The notes beneath the pieces are model-generated. The model ran no database searches, had not been told where the DNA came from, and saw only the letters and a list, made by a program, of their open reading frames with translations. Made by a program: the position numbers and the translations under genes. Below, one piece after another: positions 36,704 to 43,932 of a DNA stretch of 64,000 nt (the stretch's first letter is position 1; the number at the start of each line of letters is the position of its first letter). Origin of the DNA: Anaerolineales bacterium. Its GTDB lineage: Bacteria > Chloroflexota > Anaerolineae > Anaerolineales > Villigracilaceae. The stretch lies in the NCBI GenBank assembly GCA_030583905.1, contig CP129481.1, forward strand, positions 1,984,001 to 2,048,000. The letters run 5' to 3'.

Positions 36704-37261
36704 ATTCAGCATTGTACCGCAAATAAACACGGTCTCGCGGACTTGACATCCCGAGACCGTGTTTGGCTGCCAACTGCCTGACGCTCCTTCCATAGAATAC
36801 TTGGTAGATCCCAACTGATCGTAAGCAATGCCTATACAATGCCCATACAGATCCTGTACTGATCCTGTACTAAACTCGGTTTTTGATGGGATTTGGGTGA
36901 ATTTTAGAAATATTTGAGGAACGTACGGGTGCGTAATGCGATATTCCTAGTGGAAAGGCACTCGGAAAATCATAACGCAGTCATTATACGGAGATTTTTA
37001 TCCCCGTGTTTTGCATTATTGTTATTTTTCGGATAGGTCGCTCTCCCCTCCGAGGCCGTTTGTCAGCTCATCAATTCGGCGGACTAAAGTCCTGCCTCAG
37101 TTCATGAAAGTCGAATGAATTCGACTCGTTGCGCCAGCCCGAAGGGCTTCCATGTACTGAGCAAGCGGCTTTAGCCCAGCGTTACCATCCCATCCGAGAC
37201 TGTTTTCTTCAAACGCAAAACGTGCCTTTAGATGGGTTGCGGGAAAATTCCTATGAAACTT
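36704..37261. other. intergenic region with hairpins and REP-like palindromes
   Basis: 558 bp without a credible gene. It holds the hairpin at 36725-36764, cctgtactgatcctg repeats near 36850, an AT-rich part (36990-37040) and a cluster of small palindromes at 37075-37170: GGACTAAAGTCC, GTCGAATGAATTCGAC and AGCCCGAAGGGCT. These resemble the palindromes downstream of the RAYT gene at 43201. Confidence 0.6.
36725..36764. terminator. hairpin, possible bidirectional terminator, copy 2
   Basis: AAACACGGTCTCG pairs with CGAGACCGTGTTT. It matches the copy at 36396-36433 except in a few loop and outer bases with compensating changes in the stem, which argues for a selected structure. Confidence 0.7.
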
Positions 37262-38602
37262 TTATGTATCCTTATCTGGAACGCTAATTTCGGTCTCAAC
37301 CTTATCTGTAAATATCCTAACCTTATAAGTTTCGGGCTCTTTGTTCCAGAATCCTAAAACCGTAAACAATGATTTTCCAATCGAGATAATCGGATCTGAA
37401 TACGATTTTGTAATTAAAGATAATGTTGATTTAGCAATGCCAAAAATTTCGTCAACAGCTTTTCTATCTTGAGGCGCTCCTTTACCAATAATAATTTTTG
37501 CCAGCGACGTATCACTAATTTCATATTTTTCTGCTATAAAAGTAGTAAGTTCGTTTGAGTATTCTCGAATAACTTTCCTTAGGTTCTCTTCGTTTCTGCT
37601 TGTTGGATTTTCCTGCCATGTTTTCTTAGCCGCCAAGAATCCATGACCATAGTCATTACGAATGCTTATCAATTCGTTCCCTCGTATTACTCTGAGAGTA
37701 TCAACATTAGGGAAATTAACTTCCTCTTCGATATATGAAAGTTTAGAACTTGGCGACTGGTTCCGCTCAGGCAACAAACTTGCCAAGATTAAGCCATTTT
37801 TTGAATTAAATAGAGGAAAATTTGGTATACATCCTAAACAAGAAGACATATTATAGTGATAGCATTCTGTTACCCATTCCATAAAAGTTCTTAGTAATTC
37901 ATTTAAGGTTCTATCACCTTTTACTGCACTTAATAAATAGCGCACGTCGCCAACCTCTTTTGTAATCGGCAATTTTAGTTTTCGCGCTACTGCATTATGA
38001 ATTTCGCCACGTCGCAAACCTTTTCCTGCAATATTCTTCGTCTCACTAATCGCACTCCCAATTACTTCAATTCTCCACTCGCGGGTTGAATCCCAGAGCT
38101 TTATTAATTCCTGCTTGTTGAATGCGTCTCCATCAGTAAGCGTAATCATCTTGTCCCTTAATAAAAAATTGGTCATTACTCTTTCATACTCTTCACCAAA
38201 GTTTATTGTGGTGGACCAAGTTTCAAATTTATAGCTATTATTTTTTGTGCAAAGTTGCAGGCGTTGCGCCACAAGTTCGGCATTATCTTGTATGCCTATC
38301 ATGGCTGCACTTGGATTTCCCTCACCTTTTACCACATAGAGCGCGTCATTAAAATCTACCTTCTGTGGATCTCGAAATGATGGGATTACATAACCGCCTT
38401 CTATCGCAGACTCAAGAAATGATTTTTGAGATTTCCTAAGGATATGATCTTCTATATGTTTTGATATAAAAATAAATATTTCAGGGATTACTATCCCCTC
38501 ACCAAACAAAACATTTGCATAGAGACTTTTCTCGAATTTAGCAAGAGTTAAATATGGCTCTAATTGCCTATCCGCCGCGGAAAAGAAAATTTTATCGTTC
38601 AT
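37262..38602 (-). CDS. uncharacterised AT-rich protein, 446 residues
   Basis: Start at ATG 38602 (MNDKIFFSAADRQ); an upstream in-frame start would add 25 residues. No membrane segment, signal peptide or familiar motif is seen. Features: a soluble mixed alpha/beta N-terminal half (ILRKSQKSFLESAIEGGY), a middle part LRRGEIHNAVARKLKLPITKEVGDVRYLLS, a Cys-containing SSCLGCIPNFPLF, and a helical C-terminal region (LRKVIREYSNELTTFIAEK). Composition is far more AT-rich than neighbouring housekeeping genes, so transfer is likely. It sits between a repeat-rich spacer and a UvrD-like helicase, a typical accessory setting. No function is proposed. Confidence 0.7.
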   Translation of the reverse strand: MNDKIFFSAADRQLEPYLTLAKFEKSLYANVLFGEGIVIPEIFIFISKHIEDHILRKSQKSFLESAIEGGYVIPSFRDPQKVDFNDALYVVKGEGNPSAAMIGIQDNAELVAQRLQLCTKNNSYKFETWSTTINFGEEYERVMTNFLLRDKMITLTDGDAFNKQELIKLWDSTREWRIEVIGSAISETKNIAGKGLRRGEIHNAVARKLKLPITKEVGDVRYLLSAVKGDRTLNELLRTFMEWVTECYHYNMSSCLGCIPNFPLFNSKNGLILASLLPERNQSPSSKLSYIEEEVNFPNVDTLRVIRGNELISIRNDYGHGFLAAKKTWQENPTSRNEENLRKVIREYSNELTTFIAEKYEISDTSLAKIIIGKGAPQDRKAVDEIFGIAKSTLSLITKSYSDPIISIGKSLFTVLGFWNKEPETYKVRIFTDKVETEISVPDKDT

Positions 38603-38749
38603 ATTTTTCAAACTCCAACTGCGATATTCAGGACATTGTAACAGATGAGTGTCATTCTCTATCTCCCCTCCCATCACCCCATCAACTCACTCACCCACTC
38701 GCTTCGCTCGGGGACGATGTAGCCAGTGACAGCGTGATTTCATCTGGTT

Positions 38750-41173
38750 TCATCCTTTATTCTCCCAATATCCCATGAGTTCTGACAATGCCAAACTCGG
38801 CGTTGCATCGCCCTGCCTGCCTGAATTCCATGTCACGATCAACTCACGCTTCGCGCGCGTGATACCCACATAGAACAGGCGCAGGCGTTCCTTGACGTAA
38901 TCCAACCGCGAGCGTAGTGTCGCCGCGCCTTCCTCGTACCAGTCAAACTCCTCTGGCGTGGGTCGAGTAGGCGAGCCGTATCGAGACCCCAGCGCGGTCA
39001 ACTGCGCCAGCGACTCCGCCGCCAAGTCCAAGCCGCTGCGCACGAACCATTTCTCCGAAATAAAACGGTCATTGGGCATGTTCGACGGGAAGTCATAATT
39101 ATTGACCGACATCAAATACACGCGGTCCCATTCCAGCCCCTTCGCCTTGTGCATCGTCGTCACCACAACCCGTCCGCGATGCCGTTCCGGGTCAAAGCCC
39201 GAATCGTCCGACGAGAACCCGATGAAGCGCCGTTCGTTCTTCGCGATCACCGCCAACTCCGCCGTCAACTCAGGCAGGCGCCAATCGGGATGATCGTCCG
39301 CGACCTGCCTCAGCACCAACGCCAGTTTATGCGCCAACGCCAAATCCGACGCTTCGCTGAACACATCCTGCGCCAGCGTCAGTGCCAACTGATCGATGGG
39401 CAGGGTCACCGCATTCAACCATCGCTGGACGTTGACTTGAAATGCGCTTAATTCCTGGATGACTTGCACCGCTTCATTCTCACCGACAGTTGTCAGCCAG
39501 TCATTGGCATTTTGTGGCGCGATGAAGTTTTCCACATTCGTCATTCGGCGGAGAAGAACAGATACATAGTTGAGTAGTTGAGTAGTTGAGTAGTCCCCCC
39601 GCTCCAGTCCACTATTCTCCAATTCTCTATTCTCTATTCCTCTATCCACTACTCTCTGCTCTCTCCAATCCCTCCTCCATACTTCATATGCTTTCGATAG
39701 TTTTTTTGCAGAACTTGGATCCGCCAGATACGACAGCAGATAACTCAACGCTCCCGCCGCCGCGCGGGTTTCGCTCGTGCTTGAGATCAGCTCGATCGGC
39801 TCGATGCCGCGTTTGCGCAGCTCGCCCACCACCTCCACGCCGCGCTGGTTACGCGGGACAAGGATCGCAATCGTTGGTTGTTCCTCGATGGGAGTATCAG
39901 CGAACGAATCAAGATACCCTTTCACAGACTTTGCCACCGCGTCCAATTCCTGTTCGGGCGTGTACCTGGTGCTGATGAACTTGATCGCCTCCGGGTCATC
40001 GGGCGGATTCTGCTGCGGGTCGCCCTCCGGCACAGGGATGACATGCGGCAGGGATAACGCTGTCCGCGCGTTGGGGTCGGGATGTGAGGTCATGACCCAG
40101 TCAATGAGATGATTGGCAACCGCCAACACCGAAGGCTGCGACCGTCCCGACTCGGGCATGTCCACGCTGGGGTTGTTTTGAATGAACGCACGCAAGAGTT
40201 CGGGCGAGGCGGTTGTGAAGGTTTCGAAGATGGCTTGGTTCGGGTCGCCCACGCGGACCCAGTTCCCCAAATCCCCGCTGGTTGAGTAGCCCTGAGCATT
40301 CGTTGCGAAGGGCGTATCGAAACCAGAACTTAGAGGTGTGGTCTCGATACGGGCTTCGCCCACTCGACCACCAGAAAGAAGCGAAAGTATCCTCTCCTGC
40401 GTCTGACTCGAATCCTGCGCTTCATCTTCAAGAATAAACGGATAGCGATATTGCAGACGCGCTAGAAATTCTTCGTCGCTTTCGAGCAAAGTCAACGCCA
40501 AACGGATGAGGTCATCGAAGTCCACGGCGCCGCGATAGGCGAGGGCGCGTTGGTAGTCCGCGTAGATGCTCCAGCCGAGCTCGGCGAGAGGCAACGGGGC
40601 AGGAGACTGATCCAGTTTGGCACGCAGGACATCGGGAGTCAGGAGGCGGTCTTTGGATGAACGGATAAAGGCTAAGGCGAGAGAGTCCAATAGATCAGGC
40701 AGTTGCTGACGTTTGATCCAGTCCCGTTTGGAGTTGTCGAGGGCGGGGTCGAGGTAATCATCCAATGAATGCGACGCCAGCCACGCATTGACCGATTCGC
40801 GGCGGATGAAGCCCGCCTCACGCTCGTCGATGATGCTGAAACGCTCCTCAAGCCCCACGCGCGCAGGCTTCTCGCGGACGATGTCATGCGCCAGCCCATG
40901 CAATGTGCGGACGCGATATTTGTAGAGGGCTTGCAGCGGGTTGTCGAAGAAACGTTTGATGCGTGCTTCGAAATTGTCCACCGCCGAGTTGACGAGCGTG
41001 ACGATGAGCACTTCCTGATCGTCGCCGAGCGCGCCGCTTTGGATGATCTGCGCCGCGAGTGCAGAGAGAATGTGCGTCTTGCCCGCACCAGGGACAGCGG
41101 CAATGCCGAGGTGTCCGCCTGTGTAGCGGAGGATGTTTTGTTGGGAGGGGCGAGGGGTAAAGGGGGGTGTCAT
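38750..41173 (-). CDS. UvrD/PcrA-like superfamily 1 helicase with in-frame repeat insertions
   Basis: 807 residues. Walker A VPGAGKTH at 27-34, motif II FILEDEAQDSSQ near 250, motif III VRVGDPNQAIFETF, motif V/VI TTMHKAKGLEWDRVYLMSVN and YVGITRAKRELIVTWN. All SF1A motifs are present, so activity is plausible. Between motif II and motif III about 32 residues (GRVGEARIETTPLSSG onwards) are encoded by a REP pair, and at ~728-740 a single REP supplies GSRYGSPTRP. A third low-complexity stretch (~498-537) is also unlike other helicases. The 5' end overlaps the WD40 gene by 4 bp (ATGA). Confidence 0.88.
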   Translation of the reverse strand: MTPPFTPRPSQQNILRYTGGHLGIAAVPGAGKTHILSALAAQIIQSGALGDDQEVLIVTLVNSAVDNFEARIKRFFDNPLQALYKYRVRTLHGLAHDIVREKPARVGLEERFSIIDEREAGFIRRESVNAWLASHSLDDYLDPALDNSKRDWIKRQQLPDLLDSLALAFIRSSKDRLLTPDVLRAKLDQSPAPLPLAELGWSIYADYQRALAYRGAVDFDDLIRLALTLLESDEEFLARLQYRYPFILEDEAQDSSQTQERILSLLSGGRVGEARIETTPLSSGFDTPFATNAQGYSTSGDLGNWVRVGDPNQAIFETFTTASPELLRAFIQNNPSVDMPESGRSQPSVLAVANHLIDWVMTSHPDPNARTALSLPHVIPVPEGDPQQNPPDDPEAIKFISTRYTPEQELDAVAKSVKGYLDSFADTPIEEQPTIAILVPRNQRGVEVVGELRKRGIEPIELISSTSETRAAAGALSYLLSYLADPSSAKKLSKAYEVWRRDWREQRVVDRGIENRELENSGLERGDYSTTQLLNYVSVLLRRMTNVENFIAPQNANDWLTTVGENEAVQVIQELSAFQVNVQRWLNAVTLPIDQLALTLAQDVFSEASDLALAHKLALVLRQVADDHPDWRLPELTAELAVIAKNERRFIGFSSDDSGFDPERHRGRVVVTTMHKAKGLEWDRVYLMSVNNYDFPSNMPNDRFISEKWFVRSGLDLAAESLAQLTALGSRYGSPTRPTPEEFDWYEEGAATLRSRLDYVKERLRLFYVGITRAKRELIVTWNSGRQGDATPSLALSELMGYWENKG
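38960..38989. repeat. REP palindrome, GAGTAG...TATCGA family, copy 4, inside helicase
   Basis: GGGTCGAGTAG, a short centre, then TATCGAGACCC, in the same family as copy 1. It codes in frame for GSRYGSPTRP of the helicase. Confidence 0.7.
39560..39680. repeat. low-complexity repeat inside helicase
   Basis: gagtagttgagtagttgag units followed by many tctattctcta-like near repeats. It encodes a Glu/Asn/Arg/Ser-rich stretch in the helicase (RGIENRELENSGLERG) that looks inserted into an otherwise normal protein. Confidence 0.6.
40278..40326. repeat. REP palindrome, GAGTAG...TATCGA family, copy 2 (half of a REPIN)
   Basis: CTGGTTGAGTAG, a longer centre with GCGAAGGGC, then GTATCGAAACCAG. It is inverted relative to copy 3, 12 bp away, giving a REPIN-like dimer inside the helicase gene. 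Confidence 0.75.
40339..40370. repeat. REP palindrome, GAGTAG...TATCGA family, copy 3 (half of a REPIN)
   Basis: TGGTCTCGATAC, GGGCTTCGCCC centre, then ACTCGACCA: the reverse orientation of copies 1, 2 and 4. Confidence 0.75.
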
Positions 41174-42885
41174 TGGATCGTTATTCCACTATTGGAATTG
41201 AAGAACTCGTTTAAAATTTTATCTACTTTATACAGATAGATTACACCATTGTAACCAGTCGCACCAATGAACTTTCCATTTGGGGACCAAGCAATACTCT
41301 CAATAGTTCCTGTAGACTCGATTATTTGAAGCGGTACTAGGGTGAGATCAATAGGATATATTGTCAGTCCCCAACGCTCAGGAGAACCAGTCGCAATCAA
41401 CCATCTACTATCTGGTGACCATTCAATAAGATTTGTTGACGAAGAATCAATTTTATATGAGAAAAGTACTTCTTTCGTTCCTGTTGAGTGAACAGTAAGG
41501 AAAATGAAGTCTTCAGGGCAATAAAGTCCCTGGCATTGAACTTCCTCTATTGTTGCAAGCCACATATTGTCAGGCGATTTCTTGGAAACAGGAAAAGATT
41601 TTCCGCCCACACCAACTATTGCCCAAGATTTCTCACCTATCGACAAATTCTGTTCGCCTTTTTTGATTGTCTCTAACAATTGACCATCTTTTGTGTTATA
41701 TAAATATGTCGTATCATCGTGTGTCAGAACAGCAAATTCCTCACTATTTGGTGAAAACACAATCCCTTTATTCCAGTGAGAGTTTAAATATTCGGTTTTA
41801 ATAAGGTTTGCAGTCTGGACATCCCAAACATCGAAACCATCAACAAACGAATTGCCAGCAACAATATAGTCTCCTTTCGGAGACGCATCAATAGTTTCAG
41901 GGGACCGAACACCTTCTTTATACTCTCTAACTTTTTCAAGTTTTGGAACACTATACGATGTGACCGATACATCATTCTCTTTATCTGATAAATATACTAT
42001 TTTCCCATCCGACGATAACGCAAATCGATTTGCTGTCGCAGCATCAAGAGTTGAAATTATAGCCCCATTTCCTGCATCATATATCGAAATAAAGTCTCCG
42101 CCTAAAACTAAATAATCGTCATTAGGTGTCCATTCAAGACCCTTCATAACGGTATTTTCATGTACGCTTGCCACATCCCATCTTCTATGCACAATTGGAT
42201 TTTTACCTGTCATATCCCATATGATTACCTCAGAATTCCGCTGGGGAATGACAATATTCAGGAACTCATATGCAACAGCTAAATAACTTCCGTCGGAAGA
42301 CCAGTCCAGCCCCTCCCCTTTAGGATATCTATGACTTACCCTCTTATCTGGGTGGATAATCTTCTGATGAATTGTGCCTGTTATCGCATCCCATATATAT
42401 ATAGCTCCGTCTCTGTCGCTCATGTTGCTGGATACGAGAAGTTGACTATCTGGCGACCAAGATATTTCTTCGCCAACAAGCATAATACGATTTTTTTCGT
42501 TACAAACTATTGTCTCACCACTATGTAAATTTATAATTTTTATATCCCACCTAGTGGCGTATGCAATTTGTGATCCGTCGGGAGACCATTCCAAATTATC
42601 AATGAAACTATCAGATACATTTCGAATCAATTCATAGGAAGTTGTATCATAAAGTAATATTCCAGTACTTGTTGCAACAGCAAGGGTTTTACCATCTGGG
42701 GAATAGTTAACTTTGTAAATTCTCCCCAATCCAATTTTTATATAACTATCTGATTCAAGGTCTGAAAGTTCAACCGAAGTGACCGATGGCGCGCTAGAAG
42801 ATTGAGTAGGTTGAAAAGCAAAACAAACCATTAATAAGAAAATGGTAACTGACAATAAAAATAACTTTAATGTTTTAGTTTTCAT
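41170..42885 (-). CDS. secreted WD40/TolB-like beta-propeller protein
   Basis: 571 residues. A signal peptide (TLKLFLLSVTIFLLMVCFAF) is followed by repeated propeller blades with the SPDG motif: VNYSPDGKTLAVATSTGILLY, LEWSPDGSQIAYA, ISWSPDSQLLVSS, LDWSSDGSYLAVAYE, LEWTPNDDYLVLGG, VFSPNSEEFAVLT, IEWSPDSRWLIATG, IAWSPNGKFIGATG. It probably acts as an extracytoplasmic interaction scaffold. AT-rich, like the 37262 gene, while the helicase it overlaps (ATGA) is GC-rich, so the overlap joins sequences of different origin. Confidence 0.85.
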   Translation of the reverse strand: MKTKTLKLFLLSVTIFLLMVCFAFQPTQSSSAPSVTSVELSDLESDSYIKIGLGRIYKVNYSPDGKTLAVATSTGILLYDTTSYELIRNVSDSFIDNLEWSPDGSQIAYATRWDIKIINLHSGETIVCNEKNRIMLVGEEISWSPDSQLLVSSNMSDRDGAIYIWDAITGTIHQKIIHPDKRVSHRYPKGEGLDWSSDGSYLAVAYEFLNIVIPQRNSEVIIWDMTGKNPIVHRRWDVASVHENTVMKGLEWTPNDDYLVLGGDFISIYDAGNGAIISTLDAATANRFALSSDGKIVYLSDKENDVSVTSYSVPKLEKVREYKEGVRSPETIDASPKGDYIVAGNSFVDGFDVWDVQTANLIKTEYLNSHWNKGIVFSPNSEEFAVLTHDDTTYLYNTKDGQLLETIKKGEQNLSIGEKSWAIVGVGGKSFPVSKKSPDNMWLATIEEVQCQGLYCPEDFIFLTVHSTGTKEVLFSYKIDSSSTNLIEWSPDSRWLIATGSPERWGLTIYPIDLTLVPLQIIESTGTIESIAWSPNGKFIGATGYNGVIYLYKVDKILNEFFNSNSGITIQ

Positions 42886-43200
42886 TATTCTTCAACCGTA
42901 ATCTTTCCATATTCTATTTCTGACCGCCACCCATATCACATCATACCCTTTCAGGGCATGATGGCGCACATCCCGTTGCCCGCACGGTGATACCCTAGCG
43001 GGGCACGCGTAAAACCACCGTGCTATTCATACAAAGCCCGCTAAAGCGGACTGGGTGTGGGGAAGGCGGCTTGAGCCGCCTTTGTAGGTGTAGCCCGACG
43101 GTTCATCGTCGGGCGGGCATGGCATAGAATACACCATCGCACGCGCGACACATTCATCCCACGGCGGGCAATGGCAGGCTACGCACCACGCCAAAGCAAA
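42886..43200. other. intergenic palindrome cluster beside the RAYT gene
   Basis: 315 bp without a gene, dense in short hairpins: CCCGCTAAAGCGG (43037-43049), AAGGCGGC-TTGA-GCCGCCTT (43063-43082) and GCCCGACG-GTTCAT-CGTCGGGC (43093-43114), plus CCCTTTCAGGG near 42950. Such a cluster next to a REP-associated transposase gene suggests that these are its substrates. Confidence 0.65.
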
Positions 43201-43611
43201 TCACACATCCTCCATCCTCTCCATCGCGGCGATCAACGTTCCGTCCGCGTGGTGTTGTTTCTGGTTGTGAATATATCGTACCACCGCAGGGAGATTCCGC
43301 TCGCCGAAAGATAACACTCCATGTTCATCCTGCCAGTAAAACTCGAAATCAGGCTTGATGACGTGATTGACGAAATGCGAACTGTTCCCTTTCACATCGC
43401 CGATGAACTTTGCAGGCGCAAGTTTCGGCGGGATGGAAACAGCGAAATGCACATGATCTTCTGTCCCGCCAAGGGCATGGATAAATCCGCCCATAGCCTG
43501 TGCTTTTGCCGCGATGGCGCGATATAACGCGGGCTCAAGAGTTGGGTCAATCAGCGGCAGGCGTTTCTTTGTGCTCCAGACGAAGTGATAATGGAGTTTC
43601 CAATACGGCAT
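43201..43611 (-). CDS. IS200/IS605-like Y1 transposase, probable REP-associated tyrosine transposase (RAYT)
   Basis: 136 residues. MPYWKLHYHFVWSTKKRLPL is the classic N-terminal strand, GGTEDHVHFAVSIPP the HUH metal-binding motif (H-V-H), and AVVRYIHNQKQHH carries the likely nucleophile Tyr followed by the Gln/His helix. Complete length for a TnpA-like protein. No TnpB gene is present and there are no clear IS ends, but a palindrome cluster lies directly downstream. This fits a domesticated REP-associated transposase. Which of the window's REP families it acts on is not known. Confidence 0.88.
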   Translation of the reverse strand: MPYWKLHYHFVWSTKKRLPLIDPTLEPALYRAIAAKAQAMGGFIHALGGTEDHVHFAVSIPPKLAPAKFIGDVKGNSSHFVNHVIKPDFEFYWQDEHGVLSFGERNLPAVVRYIHNQKQHHADGTLIAAMERMEDV

Positions 43612-43635
43612 GCCAAATTATAGCCCGACACAAAC

Positions 43636-43665
43636 AAAAACAGCCGTATTTTCACGGCTGTTTTT
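43636..43665. terminator. bidirectional rho-independent terminator
   Basis: A perfect 12-bp stem (43636-43647 and 43654-43665) with A/T tracts. On the minus strand it ends the nirK-DUF1858 transcript and it lies 25 bp upstream of the RAYT start. Confidence 0.85.
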
Positions 43666-43692
43666 TGTTACATTATTTGTATGGGCGACCCT

Positions 43693-43926
43693 TCAAGGAA
43701 GGTCAGGGCGCTGGTTCTTGCTTGGCGGGTCGCCCTTACTTAATTTTTCCATCACCATTTCGATTTCAAGCCCGTAGTGCTGGCAGATCTCTTCTATGGT
43801 GCAGAACTTGTTCATGGAACACCCGATGCAGTCCACCCGCAGGTCGAGCAGGGCGCGCGCTGTCAGCGGGGAGGCGGCTAACAGGTCAGCGACCAGGGTC
43901 GAGGGGGAAAGAGGCGGGTGTTCCAT
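43693..43926 (-). CDS. DUF1858 domain protein
   Basis: 77 residues. STLVADLLAASPLTARALLDLRVDCIGCSMNKFCTIEEICQHYGLE is the DUF1858 unit with the invariant CxxC-like DCIGC and a second Cys in KFCTIEE. The same domain occurs at the N-terminus of ScdA/RIC di-iron proteins and in small redox or metal-handling proteins linked to nitric oxide stress. The nirK stop is only 6 bp upstream, so the two are probably one transcript, and a role in NO or copper/iron handling is likely but not shown. Confidence 0.85.
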   Translation of the reverse strand: MEHPPLSPSTLVADLLAASPLTARALLDLRVDCIGCSMNKFCTIEEICQHYGLEIEMVMEKLSKGDPPSKNQRPDLP

Positions 43927-43932
43927 GTCGGA

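Noticed and set aside
36280..36875. CRISPR array
   Set aside because: Repeats are 8-12 bp, irregular, and the two long hairpins occur only twice with no regular spacers; no cas genes.
42886..43200. IS200 element ends
   Set aside because: No pair of subterminal hairpins at a consistent distance flanks the transposase gene; the palindromes lie on one side only, so a complete IS is not supported.
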